From NCBI GenBank assembly GCA_019391515.1, contig JAHXQP010000020.1:92367-156366 (forward strand): a stretch of 64,000 nt of DNA. Direction: 5' to 3'. A model generated the notes under the pieces. That model was not told where the DNA came from and did not search any database. It was given only the letters and a program-made list of their open reading frames with translations. The translations under genes were made by a program, and so were the position numbers. Positions 27,604-36,820 of this stretch are shown here, piece by piece (the stretch's first letter is position 1; every line of letters begins with the position of its first letter). This DNA is from Clostridiaceae bacterium. GTDB taxonomy: Bacteria; Bacillota; Clostridia; Tissierellales; Sporanaerobacteraceae.

Positions 27604-30012
27604 ATGGAATATGAACCGAAAAAAATTGAGAAAAAGTGGCAGGACATATGGGATGAAAAAGAAGTTTTTAAAACTAGTGAAGATAAGACAAAACCAAAAT
27701 TTTATGCATTAATAGAGTTTCCTTATCCTTCAGGACAAGGGCTTCACGTAGGTCATCCAAGACCTTATACAGCGTTAGATGTAGTTTCTAGGAAAAGGAG
27801 ATTTCAAGGATATAATGTATTATATCCTATGGGTTGGGATGCTTTTGGACTTCCAACAGAAAATTTTGCTATACAACATAAGATACATCCTAAGACAGTT
27901 ACTGAAAATAATGTAGCGAAATTTAAAGAACAGCTTAAATCAATAGGATTTTCTTTTGACTGGTCAAAGGAAATAAATACTACAGATCCATCTTATTATA
28001 AATGGACACAGTGGATATTTTTAGAAATGTTTAAAAGAGGTCTTGCTTATAAAAAAGAAATGCCTATAAATTGGTGTACATCTTGTAAGGTAGGATTAGC
28101 AAATGAAGAGGTAGTAAATGGAACTTGTGAAAGATGTAATGGAGAAGTTGTTAGAAAAGTAAAGAATCAATGGATGTTAAAAATCACTGAATATGCAGAT
28201 AGATTAATTAATGATTTAGATACAGTTGACTATATAGAGAGAATAAAAACTCAACAGATAAATTGGATTGGTAGATCTGAAGGAATGGAAGTAGATTTTC
28301 AAATTGCAGGAAAAGAAGATTCATTAAGGGTATTTACTACTAGACCAGATACATTGTTTGGTGCAACATATATGGTTATTGCTGCTGAACATCCATTAAT
28401 AGAAAAGTACAATGATATTATAGAAAATATGGATGAAATTAAAGAATATCAGGAAATGGCTACTAAGAAGTCAGATTTTGAAAGAACTGAATTGAATAAA
28501 GATAAAACAGGTGTTGAAATTAAAGGATTGAAAGCAATAAATCCAGCTAATGGGAAAGAAATACCTATTTGGGTATCAGACTATGTACTTATGAGTTATG
28601 GAACGGGTGCTATAATGGCAGTGCCTGCCCATGATAGTAGGGACTGGGAGTTTGCTAAAAAGTTCAATCTTCAAATAGTAGAAGTAGTTGAAGGTGGAGA
28701 TGTAGAAAAAGAAGCCTATACTGATACACAAACTGGCAAAATAGTAAATTCTGATTTTATAAATGGCCTAGAGGTAAAAGAAGCTATAAAAAAGATAAGT
28801 AATTGGTTGGAGGAAAAAGAACTAGGCAAAAAGAAAGTTAATTATAAATTAAGGGACTGGGTGTTTTCACGTCAAAGATATTGGGGAGAACCTATACCAC
28901 TAATTCATTGTGAAAAATGTGGCTGGGTTCCAGTGCCAGAAGATGAACTTCCTGTTATGTTGCCTGAGGTAGAAAATTATGAACCTACACATAACGGTGA
29001 ATCACCTCTTGCAAATATGGAAGATTGGGTGAATACAAAATGTCCAAAATGTGGAGGAGATGCTAAAAGAGAAACAGATACTATGCCACAATGGGCAGGA
29101 TCTTCTTGGTATTTCTTAAGATATGTAGATCCTCATAATAGTGAAGGGATAGCTAGTAAAGAAGAATTGGATTATTGGCTTCCAGTAGATTGGTACAATG
29201 GTGGAATGGAGCATACTACCCTTCATTTACTTTATTCAAGATTTTGGCATAAGTTTTTATATGATATAGGGGTAGTTTCCTGTCCAGAACCATATAATAA
29301 AAGAACCGCTCATGGTATGATATTAGGTGGAAATAATGAAAAAATGTCAAAGTCTAGAGGAAATGTTATAAATCCAGATGATATAGTAAATGAATATGGT
29401 GGAGATACATTGAGAACCTATGAAATGTTTATAGGGGATTTTGAAAAGAGTGTTCCTTGGTCTGAAAATGGAGTTAAAGGATGTAGAAGGTTTTTAGAGA
29501 GGGTATGGAGACTTCAAGATATAATTGTAGATGGTAATGGTTATTCAAAAAAATTAGAAACTAGTATCCATAAGACTATAAAAAAGGTAACAGAAGACTA
29601 TGAAACATTGAAATTTAATACTGCTATTGCAGCTTTAATGTCTTTATTAAATGAATTTAATGACGCAGGAGAGATAAATAAAGAAGAATTAAAAACTTAT
29701 CTAATACTTTTAAATCCAGTAGCACCACATATTACTGAAGAAATTTGGGAAAATGTAGGTTTAGGTGGAATGCTACATGAAGCTATTTGGCCAAAATGGG
29801 ATGAAGATAAGTTGGTAGAGGATGTAGTTGAAATTGCTATCCAAGTTAATGGAAAAGTTAGAGGTAGGGAAAAAATAGCTATAGATGAACCTAAAGAAAG
29901 TGTGAGAGATAAGGTGCTAGAAAATGCTGGAGTAAAGAAATTTATTGGAGATAAAAAAATAGTTAAAGAAATATATATTCCAGGTAAGATATATAATATA
30001 GTAGCTAAATAA
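27604..30012 (+). CDS. leuS: Leucyl-tRNA synthetase
   Basis: Class I synthetase with editing (CP1) domain, about 802 residues. It has the HIGH motif as LHVGHPRP, a tryptophan-rich catalytic core ([16 protein letters not shown]), CP1 editing threonine-rich segment ([15 protein letters not shown]), zinc-type cysteines (CTSCKVG...CERC and CEKCGW...CPKCGG) and [11 protein letters not shown] 27604 and the adjacent GTG 27601 are both acceptable distances from AGGAGGG. Controlled by the leucine T-box. Confidence 0.97.
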   Translation: MEYEPKKIEKKWQDIWDEKEVFKTSEDKTKPKFYALIEFPYPSGQGLHVGHPRPYTALDVVSRKRRFQGYNVLYPMGWDAFGLPTENFAIQHKIHPKTVTENNVAKFKEQLKSIGFSFDWSKEINTTDPSYYKWTQWIFLEMFKRGLAYKKEMPINWCTSCKVGLANEEVVNGTCERCNGEVVRKVKNQWMLKITEYADRLINDLDTVDYIERIKTQQINWIGRSEGMEVDFQIAGKEDSLRVFTTRPDTLFGATYMVIAAEHPLIEKYNDIIENMDEIKEYQEMATKKSDFERTELNKDKTGVEIKGLKAINPANGKEIPIWVSDYVLMSYGTGAIMAVPAHDSRDWEFAKKFNLQIVEVVEGGDVEKEAYTDTQTGKIVNSDFINGLEVKEAIKKISNWLEEKELGKKKVNYKLRDWVFSRQRYWGEPIPLIHCEKCGWVPVPEDELPVMLPEVENYEPTHNGESPLANMEDWVNTKCPKCGGDAKRETDTMPQWAGSSWYFLRYVDPHNSEGIASKEELDYWLPVDWYNGGMEHTTLHLLYSRFWHKFLYDIGVVSCPEPYNKRTAHGMILGGNNEKMSKSRGNVINPDDIVNEYGGDTLRTYEMFIGDFEKSVPWSENGVKGCRRFLERVWRLQDIIVDGNGYSKKLETSIHKTIKKVTEDYETLKFNTAIAALMSLLNEFNDAGEINKEELKTYLILLNPVAPHITEEIWENVGLGGMLHEAIWPKWDEDKLVEDVVEIAIQVNGKVRGREKIAIDEPKESVRDKVLENAGVKKFIGDKKIVKEIYIPGKIYNIVAK

Positions 30013-30016
30013 TTAG

Positions 30017-30040
30017 ACAAGGGAGGTTTTCCTCCCTTGT
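30017..30040 (+). terminator. Hairpin after leuS
   Basis: ACAAGGGAGG pairs perfectly with CCTCCCTTGT across a T4 loop. Only ACTTG follows, so it may be a weak terminator. Confidence 0.6.
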
Positions 30041-30062
30041 ACTTGAATTTAGGAGGAAATAA

Positions 30063-30890
30063 ATGAATAAAATAAAAATAATTACAGATAGTACTAGTTA
30101 TATAGATAAAGATTATGCATTAGAAAAGGATATTTCTATTATACCCTTAAGTTATACTTTTGAGGGAGAAATCTATAAAGAAGGGTTTACAGGTGAATTC
30201 GATGATTTTTTTAAAAGATTAAGTAAATCAAAAGATTTTCCTGTAACATCACAACCAGCTACAGGAGATTTTCTTAAAGAGTATGAAGAAGCTTTAAAAA
30301 AATATGATGAAATAATAGTTTTAACTATATCTTCTAAATTAAGTGGTACATATAATAATGCATTATTGGCTAGAAGCATGTCAGAAGAAGATAGAATATT
30401 TGTAGTAGATTCTAAACAAGCTGCTTCTAATTTAAAAGCATTAGTCGAAGCTGCTATAGATATGATTGAAAGTGGAAAAAGTAGAGAAGAAATAATTGCA
30501 CATATAGTAGAAAAAGAAAGAAGAATGGCTATTTATTTTACAGTAGGAACACTAGAATACTTAAAAAGGGGAGGGAGATTAGGCGCTATTAGTAGTATTA
30601 TAGGTTCAGTTTTAAATATTAAACCAGTTATAGCTCTTAGGGATGGAGAATTAGGATTACTTGAAAAAACTAGAGGGAAAAATAAAGCTGTAAAAAAGAT
30701 AATTGAAACGATACCTTCTGATGTGAAAAGAATAGGTGTTTGTCATATATTAAATTATGATGAAGCTGTTAGCTTAAAAGAAAAATTAATTGAAAAATTT
30801 CCTGAAGCTTTAATTACAATAGATGAACTAGGGCCCATAGTAGGTGCTCATTTAGGATCAAAAACTATAGGAGTTTGTTACAGTTATTGA
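30063..30890 (+). CDS. DegV family (fatty-acid-binding FakB-like) protein
   Basis: A 275-residue two-domain DegV fold. It has the N-terminal ITDSTSYIDKDYA, TSQPATGDF, LTISSKLSGTYNNA and the C-terminal LGPIVGAHLGSKTIGVCY. The family binds a fatty acid and, as FakB, presents it to the kinase FakA. No fakA is adjacent. AGGAGG lies before the ATG. The specific lipid and partner are not visible in the sequence. Confidence 0.9.
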   Translation: MNKIKIITDSTSYIDKDYALEKDISIIPLSYTFEGEIYKEGFTGEFDDFFKRLSKSKDFPVTSQPATGDFLKEYEEALKKYDEIIVLTISSKLSGTYNNALLARSMSEEDRIFVVDSKQAASNLKALVEAAIDMIESGKSREEIIAHIVEKERRMAIYFTVGTLEYLKRGGRLGAISSIIGSVLNIKPVIALRDGELGLLEKTRGKNKAVKKIIETIPSDVKRIGVCHILNYDEAVSLKEKLIEKFPEALITIDELGPIVGAHLGSKTIGVCYSY

Positions 30891-30973
30891 TAAACATATT
30901 TCAAAATTCCAAAACTATGTTATAATGAAATGGGAAATAAGTATAAAAAACCTATTTTTTGGAGGTGTGTTTA

Positions 30974-31930
30974 ATGAGTAAAATTTTAGTTACAGGAGCT
31001 CTTGGACAAATAGGCTCTGAACTCACTATGGAACTAAGGAGTATACACGGTAATGACAATGTTATAGCTAGTAGTAGGAGAAAAAAAGAGGGACAAGAAA
31101 GAGTGATTGAATCTGGTCCTTTTGAAGTAGTAGATGTGACAGAAGGAGAAAAACTAGCTGATATAGTTAAAAAACACAAGGTTGATACTATAGTCCATTT
31201 GGCGGCAATCTTATCAGCTGTAGGTGAAGAAAAACCTAATCAAGCATGGAATATCAATATGAACGGACTTTATAATGTTCTAGAAATAGGTAGACAAGAG
31301 AATTGCTCAATATTTACACCAAGCTCTATTGCAGCTTTTGGACCATCTACACCAAAAGATAAAACACCTCAAGATACTATTCAAAGGCCAGAGACTATGT
31401 ATGGTGTAACTAAAGTTGCAGGAGAAGTTTTATGTGATTATTATTTTAAAAAATTTGGTGTAGATACAAGAGGAGTACGTTTTCCAGGACTTATATCACA
31501 TGAAACATTACCAGGTGGTGGAACAACAGACTATGCAGTACATATCTACTATGATGCACTAAAACATGGAAGATACACTTCTTTTATAAAGGAAGGAACT
31601 TATATGGATATGATGTATATGCCAGATGCTATTGATGCTATAATTCAATTAATGCAAGCAGATTCAGATAAGCTTATTCATAGAAATGCTTTCAATGTTA
31701 CTGCAATGAGTTTTGAACCAGAAGATATAGCAGCTGAAATCAAAAAACACATACCTGAATTTGAAATGGACTATGATGTAGATCCAGTAAGGCAAGCTAT
31801 AGCAGAATCTTGGCCAAATTCTCTTGATGATAGTGCAGCAAGAGAAGAATGGGGTTGGAATCCTAAATATGATTTAGCTAAAATGACTGAAGATATGTTG
31901 GAAAAATTAAAAATAAAATTAAATAAATAG
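30974..31930 (+). CDS. SDR-type L-threonine 3-dehydrogenase (NAD-dependent epimerase/dehydratase family)
   Basis: A 318-residue extended short-chain dehydrogenase, oxidising threonine to 2-amino-3-ketobutyrate in the relatives it resembles. It has the NAD loop VTGALGQIGSELT, catalytic Tyr-Lys as YGVTK, PSSIAAFGPSTPK, and GLISHETLPGGGTTDYAVHIY, which are specific to the UDP-galactose-epimerase-like threonine dehydrogenases. ATG 30974 follows GGAGGTG by seven bases. The in-frame TTG at 30959 is part of that site. It fits an amino-acid-fermenting metabolism. Confidence 0.88.
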   Translation: MSKILVTGALGQIGSELTMELRSIHGNDNVIASSRRKKEGQERVIESGPFEVVDVTEGEKLADIVKKHKVDTIVHLAAILSAVGEEKPNQAWNINMNGLYNVLEIGRQENCSIFTPSSIAAFGPSTPKDKTPQDTIQRPETMYGVTKVAGEVLCDYYFKKFGVDTRGVRFPGLISHETLPGGGTTDYAVHIYYDALKHGRYTSFIKEGTYMDMMYMPDAIDAIIQLMQADSDKLIHRNAFNVTAMSFEPEDIAAEIKKHIPEFEMDYDVDPVRQAIAESWPNSLDDSAAREEWGWNPKYDLAKMTEDMLEKLKIKLNK

Positions 31931-31942
31931 AAATACCTATAT

Positions 31943-31980
31943 AAAAAGCCTTCTGTGCATGCAGAAGGCTTTTTATATTT
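31943..31980 (+). terminator. Rho-independent terminator after the threonine dehydrogenase gene
   Basis: AAAAAGCCTTCTG pairs perfectly with CAGAAGGCTTTTT, then TATATTTTTT. Confidence 0.92.
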
Positions 31981-32251
31981 TTTGAAAAAGTTTGACTTTT
32001 TAATATAACTTTATTATATAAAGTTATATGTTGATAGTAAGAAGGATTTTTCCAATTAGTAAAAAAATATATATGAAGAATTATAATAAAGTTTAGTATT
32101 CTTGAATTCTCTAATAAAATTGTAGTAAAAATACTTAATATAATCACAAAATTATAGCTTTTAGAATAGATTGTTATTAGGAAAAGGAAAAAATCAATAT
32201 AAGACTTTAAGATAAATAAAAATAGAGTTATTAAGAAAGGAGATTCATATT
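31981..32251. other. AT-rich intergenic region
   Basis: Beyond the terminator this stretch holds no supported gene. The only long reading, on the minus strand through the terminator, lacks a ribosome site and family features. A GAAAGGAG site for the next gene ends it. I see no convincing promoter. Confidence 0.5.
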
Positions 32252-32821
32252 ATGACTAAAGTTTATTATTATAATCCAAACAAATGTTGTCACAAACATG
32301 ATCATCATTATGAAAAACCTCATAAATGTGATTGTCAAAAAACACCAAGAAAAGATTGTAAGCCTGAAAAAATAGATTTTAACTGTAAAGAAGTATGCGG
32401 TGCAGTAAATGTACCATTTATAAACTTAGCTACCACAGCTCCAGTACCAACTACTATAGGAAGTATTTCAGTAGATTTGAGATGTTTTGATAAACCAGAA
32501 GTAAAATTAGATTTTTCTGCTATAGCAAATCTTAATTTAACTACTGCTACTGATTTCACATTAACATTTAGAGTATTTAAACAGTGTGATAATGGGCAAG
32601 AAGTAGAAATAGATACAGTTACTATTCCAAATACTGTTGGAATTACTGAAGCGACTGTTGTTTCTCTTCCAATATCATTCAGTGTATGTGATGAGGATTT
32701 TTGTCCTAGAAAATGTTGCACTTATAGAATAACAGTGGAAGGAACATCTACTGCAGCTATAACAGGTTCATTTAATATAAGTAAAGGAGTAATTTCTACA
32801 CTAGTAAGTGAAGAATGTTAA
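32252..32821 (+). CDS. DUF4489 domain-containing protein
   Basis: A 189-residue protein with no signal peptide. The first ~50 residues are rich in His, Cys and Lys (KCCHKHDHHY, HKCDCQK) and may bind metal or cross-link. The rest is a predicted beta-sandwich ending with the family-type motif FSVCDEDFCPRKCCTYRITVEG. DUF4489 proteins occur in clostridia and have no proven function. The Cys-rich composition and the neighbourhood suggest a spore-surface protein, which is inference. It stands alone with a strong site (AAAGGAG) and terminator. Confidence 0.8.
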   Translation: MTKVYYYNPNKCCHKHDHHYEKPHKCDCQKTPRKDCKPEKIDFNCKEVCGAVNVPFINLATTAPVPTTIGSISVDLRCFDKPEVKLDFSAIANLNLTTATDFTLTFRVFKQCDNGQEVEIDTVTIPNTVGITEATVVSLPISFSVCDEDFCPRKCCTYRITVEGTSTAAITGSFNISKGVISTLVSEEC

Positions 32822-32852
32822 AATAGTAATTTATATAGTATAGCTTGATAAT

Positions 32853-32891
32853 AAAAACTCCTTTCTAGTATTTAGCTAGAAAGGAGTTTTT
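32853..32891 (+). terminator. Rho-independent terminator after the DUF4489 gene
   Basis: A perfect 16-bp stem AAAAACTCCTTTCTAG with its complement, 7-base loop, and T5 at the end. Confidence 0.9.
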
Positions 32892-32920
32892 GCTAATCTT
32901 ACATCAAAGAGGTGATACAA

Positions 32921-33202
32921 TTGAGTAAAGAAAAATATTATATATGCCAATTAGCTTCAAAAAATTATGCAATACAAGTAATGTATATATTAGAGAATTT
33001 AGGATACACAAGATTTAAACTCATATCTACACCTTCACAGATAAAAAGGGGCTGTAATTATTCAATTAAATTTAAGGATATAGAGGATTTAAAGATTATT
33101 ATAAAAGAAGTAAATAAATTAAATATAGAGATTAAAGAGGTATATAGTGTAGAGCGAATAAATGGCAAAAGAATTGCTAAAAAACTAAGATATTTTATTT
33201 AA
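32921..33202 (+). CDS. DUF3343 domain-containing protein (Se/S carrier-like)
   Basis: A 93-residue protein of the DUF3343 family (KYYICQLASKNYAIQVMYILENLGY, then STPSQIKRGCNYSIKF with the conserved Cys). Some members are annotated as putative selenium or sulfur carriers, which is unproven. TTG 32921 lies six bases from AGAGGTGAT, and the earlier GTG (32912) overlaps that site. It converges with the minus-strand gene, overlapping its stop by 8 bp. Confidence 0.75.
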   Translation: MSKEKYYICQLASKNYAIQVMYILENLGYTRFKLISTPSQIKRGCNYSIKFKDIEDLKIIIKEVNKLNIEIKEVYSVERINGKRIAKKLRYFI

Positions 33203-34469
33203 AATTAAAAAAACTTTTTTTAGATTTTTGTTTATCTATATCGTTTATTTTTTCTTTAATTATATTTATTTCACTTAGTATATTATCAGATATAGTAAAG
33301 ATTTCTTGAGAAGTCTTTTTTATTTCTGATATAGTTTTTTTTAATTCTGTAAATTCATTTTTATCAACAAAATTTAATTCATTTTGTTGTAGTTTAGTTG
33401 TCTTATTATTTGAATGCATTGTACTCTCTTTATAAAATTCATCTCCATTGAAAAATAATGATATGTTTTCATCGATGATTCCATAAATATAATGAATTTT
33501 GTTATTAGAATATTTTTTTTGAATATTAGAAGAGTACTTTATAAACCATATAGGTAAATCACTTAACTTTGTTTTATTAGTAAATCTCCAAGATTCACCA
33601 TAGTTTATTGAATTTAAGTATCCTATTTCATTATTTTTCAAATATATTATTTTTAAAGTTTCATTTGTTTCTATCATAACAGGAGTATAGGTTATATTGT
33701 TTATGTGAGGTAAATCTATTGTATTCCATTTATATTTATTCTTTCCTATATGCGATAATCTTTTGTACTTAAGAGTATAATCTTTATTTTCTAGACTAGA
33801 CCAAAGTATATGAATATTATTCTTGGAATCTATAAATAAATAAGGAAATATATTATAAGTATCAATAAAAGAAATTTTTTCTGTGCTCTGAGACCATTTT
33901 TTTATAAAAACATTATAAAATATATAGTAAATATGTGTTGAATTATGTTCGTTAGCCTTAAGTACTAGATGTATATTTCCTAGACTATCATAGTCAATAT
34001 AAAATGGAGAAAATACTTTTTTTGAAAATATACTTGTTACTGCTTTTTTCTCCCATCTTGTGTTGTTTTTAGTTATTTGTTCTATATTCCATAGGTTAAC
34101 ATTTACTAAATTAGTGTAAGCATAGAATATATTTATAGAATTATTTGATATAAGTAAAGTTAAATTCTTATATATATTTGATTTAGTGTCTAATTTAAAA
34201 ACTAATTTCTTTATCCAATTTTCTTCAACATAAGTGCAATATATTAAATCTCCATTTTTAATTAAATAAATTAAATGTATTATGTCGTTTTCATCAATAA
34301 TTACTGAAAAACTCAGTACATTACTATCTATTTCGGAAAGAGAAATAGATAAAGTATTTTTATTATTAAATTTATTAAATACTAGATTATTTTTTTTATC
34401 AATATAGAAGTTGAAAGATTCTCCTATTGAATTTTTTATGAGTTCACTTTCTTTTATATTAATATTCAA
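33195..34469 (-). CDS. Hypothetical protein with beta-propeller-like repeats and C-terminal coiled coil
   Basis: A 424-residue protein I do not recognise. Residues 1-330 contain recurrent units of the type YIDYDSLGNIHLVLK, LFIDSKNNIHILWSS, VIIDENDIIHLIYLI, spaced about 45-60 residues. This hydrophobic-DxxxNIHL pattern is seen in BNR/sialidase-like propellers. Residues 345-424 are charged and heptad-like (KKTISEIKKTSQEIF, NIIKEKINDIDKQKSKK). No signal peptide. Start is TTG with a poor ribosome site, and an IS982 remnant begins 28 bp upstream, so its native promoter may have been displaced. Very Asn/Ile/Lys-rich. Confidence 0.7.
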   Translation of the reverse strand: MNINIKESELIKNSIGESFNFYIDKKNNLVFNKFNNKNTLSISLSEIDSNVLSFSVIIDENDIIHLIYLIKNGDLIYCTYVEENWIKKLVFKLDTKSNIYKNLTLLISNNSINIFYAYTNLVNVNLWNIEQITKNNTRWEKKAVTSIFSKKVFSPFYIDYDSLGNIHLVLKANEHNSTHIYYIFYNVFIKKWSQSTEKISFIDTYNIFPYLFIDSKNNIHILWSSLENKDYTLKYKRLSHIGKNKYKWNTIDLPHINNITYTPVMIETNETLKIIYLKNNEIGYLNSINYGESWRFTNKTKLSDLPIWFIKYSSNIQKKYSNNKIHYIYGIIDENISLFFNGDEFYKESTMHSNNKTTKLQQNELNFVDKNEFTELKKTISEIKKTSQEIFTISDNILSEINIIKEKINDIDKQKSKKSFFNFK

Positions 34470-34496
34470 TTTTATTTTCTGGTTTATAAAATTATA

Positions 34497-34801
34497 TTAA
34501 CTCGTTGTGCTAGTTAAAATTTATAAATAGGAAAACTCTAGCAAAAGTTGGGCAACTAAATATCAATAAGGTTCTAGCCAAATCTATGCTGGGTCTTGTT
34601 GCAAGATTTAGAACAAAGATTTTAGCCCATAATATTTATTACAGCATCAATCAAATACTAGGTAATAACATAAATCTAGGACATATTAAGGAATTAATAT
34701 TTGGATAATATACCCAAACCACTTTCTTAAAGGGTATCATTCTTTCAAAAAAATAATTGGTAAATCTACCTAAATTGAAATTTACTAGCACATTAGATTA
34801 A
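34497..34801 (+). mobile_element. IS982-family MITE-like deletion derivative (305 bp)
   Basis: The first 50 bp (34497-34546) are identical to the left end of the IS982 copy at 35852. They are joined to about 47 codons of the transposase C-terminus (SMLGLVARFRTKIL... to GHIKELIFG, stop at 34706-34708). The right end has an inverted match to the left end (ACTAGCACA followed by a TTAA-ending tip). So both ends survive and the interior of the transposase is deleted, leaving an element that could only move with help. Confidence 0.75.
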
Positions 34802-35109
34802 ATTAATATAATTTTACAGGAAAATATGACAGGAATTAATCAACTTATAAGAATGTTATATATAATATTAATTACATATTTCCTGTATTTCACTATAAAC
34901 CAGTTATTTCACCACCTTTCTTCTATAATTTTGTTATATTTAAATATTTTTATATAGATATTGAAATTACAATTTATTGATTTTTAAAATTTTATTGAAT
35001 TAATATTTTATTTATTATAAAAAATATTAAATATAAAAATCACAAAACTTTCTATAATTCATAATATGAAATCAAGAGCTAATTTATTAAAGATAAAGGA
35101 GTGAAAAGT
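34802..35109. other. AT-rich intergenic region before the next gene
   Basis: No gene is supported. It contains the sigma-K-like promoter listed separately near its right end and otherwise extended A/T tracts. Confidence 0.5.
35042..35068 (+). promoter_or_regulatory. Candidate sigma-K promoter
   Basis: AC (35042-35043), 16 bp, CATAATATG (35060-35068). This fits the mother-cell sigma-K pattern AC-N16-CATAnnnTA except for the final base. It lies about 40 bp before the ATG of the following gene and supports late-sporulation expression. Eye assignment only. Confidence 0.45.
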
Positions 35110-35745
35110 ATGTCTGAAGGTTTCAAGTATTCTAACTGCAATGGAAAAATGGAATTTGATTTAGATCAAATTAGAGAAGTAGACTGTATTATGGTGGATA
35201 AAGTTTATGCTCAATGTCAGCAAAGAGAGTGTTATCCAGAAGTAGATATTGAAATAGATTCAAAATCTTTTGATACTATAAGATTTAAGCCTGGATTTAT
35301 AGTAGAAGATACATTGATAATATCTGATATACCTAATAAACCTCATTTTAGGAGAGTACAATTTATATTAAGAGTTCCATATGAAGTAATTACATGTGAT
35401 GATAAAGATAAAGAAGGATTTTTACCAGATACTGAAGTAGATATAGTAATGTTTATACCAGATGCTAGAGATGAGTTTGAATTTAAAATTGTTGTAGAAA
35501 CTAGTGCACAAGTGTTGGGTCAACCTATAATATCAGATAAGAAACTCACATTTGCAGTAGGTTTATTTATTATAATAAAAGTTCTTGGTAAGGTTCAATT
35601 GTTAGTTCCTACATTTGGTTTTTGTCCAGAGCCACCAGAATGTGAAAGGTTTCAACCAGAAGATATTTGTGATAATTTTGATTGTCATCCGTTTCCATTA
35701 TTCTCACCTCTGCAATATGAGGATATATTTGATGAAGAGAGTTAG
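35110..35745 (+). CDS. Conserved clostridial protein, possible spore-surface component
   Basis: A 211-residue protein without signal peptide. Features seen: an N-terminal VDCIMVDKVYAQCQQREC, FKPGFIVEDTLIIS, FRRVQFILRVPYEV, IPDARDEFEFKIVVETSAQVL, and a Cys/Pro/Phe-rich tail (GFCPEPPECERF). I recall similar unnamed proteins in spore-forming clostridia but cannot name a characterised family. ATG 35110 follows AAAGGAG by eight bases. A sigma-K-like promoter and paired terminator hairpins flank it. Function unknown. Confidence 0.72.
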   Translation: MSEGFKYSNCNGKMEFDLDQIREVDCIMVDKVYAQCQQRECYPEVDIEIDSKSFDTIRFKPGFIVEDTLIISDIPNKPHFRRVQFILRVPYEVITCDDKDKEGFLPDTEVDIVMFIPDARDEFEFKIVVETSAQVLGQPIISDKKLTFAVGLFIIIKVLGKVQLLVPTFGFCPEPPECERFQPEDICDNFDCHPFPLFSPLQYEDIFDEES

Positions 35746-35770
35746 AAAGAAGAGCTTTCAGCTCTTCTTT
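35746..35770 (+). terminator. First terminator hairpin after the 35.1 kb gene
   Basis: AAAGAAGAGCT pairs perfectly with AGCTCTTCTTT across a 3-base loop, with the T-run formed by the 3' arm. Confidence 0.7.
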
Positions 35771-35782
35771 CAGATTGAAGAC

Positions 35783-35840
35783 AATAAACAATGGATTTCC
35801 TTTATTAATGTAAAAGGAGATCTATTGTTTATTTTATATA
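35783..35840 (+). terminator. Second terminator hairpin after the 35.1 kb gene
   Basis: AATAAACAAT pairs with ATTGTTTATT, with inner pairs GAT/ATC and CCTTTTA-like/TAAAAGG. It is followed by a T/A-rich tract and, eleven bases on, by the left end of an IS982 element. Confidence 0.65.
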
Positions 35841-35851
35841 TTTATAATTTG

Positions 35852-36820
35852 TTAACTCGTTGTGCTAGTTAAAATTTATAAATAGGAAAACTCTAGCAAA
35901 ATATGTTAATCTATCATTAATAACATCCAAGAAATTAAGATAGGAGGATAACATATGCTAGAGTTTACTAATAAATATCTTATCAAAGAAATACTGATAT
36001 AAAAGACTTTATTACAGTCATTTATATCCTAATTGACGATATTTATCAGGAGATTATTCTAGCACATATTAAGGAACGTTGAAATATCAAGGATGCTATT
36101 CTAAGCGATAGTGAAATAATTACCATTAGTATTGCTGTGAACTCTTAACCATTGATTTAGAAAAAGCTTGGCTAGGGTTCTGTAGAAAGAATTTAAGAGA
36201 TTTGTTCCCAAAATTTTGTCACAAAACTAGATTCAATAGAACTCTTAGAGCCTTATATGAGGTAATTGATGAAATCTGTAAACAACTTTCCTGTATTTTA
36301 GGATATCCAAATGAATCTGTTAGGATTGTAGATAGTATTCCTATACCTGTATGTAAGCTTGGTAGAGCATATTTTTACAAATTTTTTAAGATCATCCAGC
36401 TTATGGTTACTGTACTTCTAAAGAAGAAACCTATTATGGTTTCAAGCTACATGTTCTTACTACGGTAAATGGTTATATTACAGATTTGATTCTTACTCCA
36501 GCCAACATGGATGATAGAGAAGCTATATGGGAGTTGATTGAAAACTATGAACATATAACTATTCTAGGTGATAAGGGGTATGCCAATAAGCGTTTATCTC
36601 CAGATTTAGAAACTGAAAAAGGAATTCAGCTGCTATTTATAAAAAGAGATAATGCTAAAAGCCCTCACCCTAAATGGCTTAACAAATATATCTTTAAACT
36701 TAGAAGGCGAATTGAAACCACGTTTTTACAACTAACAGAGAAACTAAATAGAATAAAGTCTTATCAAAATCTTTATTAGGTCTTATTACAAGGTTTAGAA
36801 CAAAGATTTTAGCTTATAAT
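35852..36820 (+). mobile_element. Decayed IS982-family element, right end lost
   Basis: The left 50 bp are identical to the remnant at 34497. Most of an IS982 transposase reading follows. The sequence stops abruptly at about 36820, inside the transposase C-terminus (ending RFRTKILAYN), where unrelated minus-strand transposase sequence begins. The right terminal repeat is missing. Confidence 0.8.
35955..36820 (+). pseudogene. IS982-family transposase, multiply disrupted
   Basis: The reading begins MLEFTNKYLIKEI and can be followed across frames to DSIPIPV, GFKLHVLTTVNGYITDLILTP, LGDKGYAN and RRIETTF, which carry the DDE residues. It is broken by an early TAA, an internal TGA, and at least three frameshifts (about 36140, 36380-36440 and 36755). 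The two longest intact pieces (36202-36468 and 36486-36779) are therefore fragments of one dead gene, not separate genes. Confidence 0.85.

Noticed and set aside
31878..32147. An 89-residue minus-strand reading through the terminator after the threonine dehydrogenase gene
   Set aside because: No ribosome site, composition of random AT-rich DNA, and it crosses a strong hairpin and the coding end of the neighbour.
32335..32721. A 128-residue minus-strand reading opposite the DUF4489 gene
   Set aside because: The plus strand has the family match, ribosome site and terminator; the minus reading has none of these.
35615..35872. An 85-residue plus-strand reading overlapping the 35.1-kb gene and its terminators
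   Set aside because: It runs through two hairpins into the IS982 end and lacks a ribosome site.
36202..36779. Two separate small genes at 36202-36468 and 36486-36779
   Set aside because: Both translate to consecutive parts of one IS982 transposase joined by frameshifts, so they are pieces of a single pseudogene.
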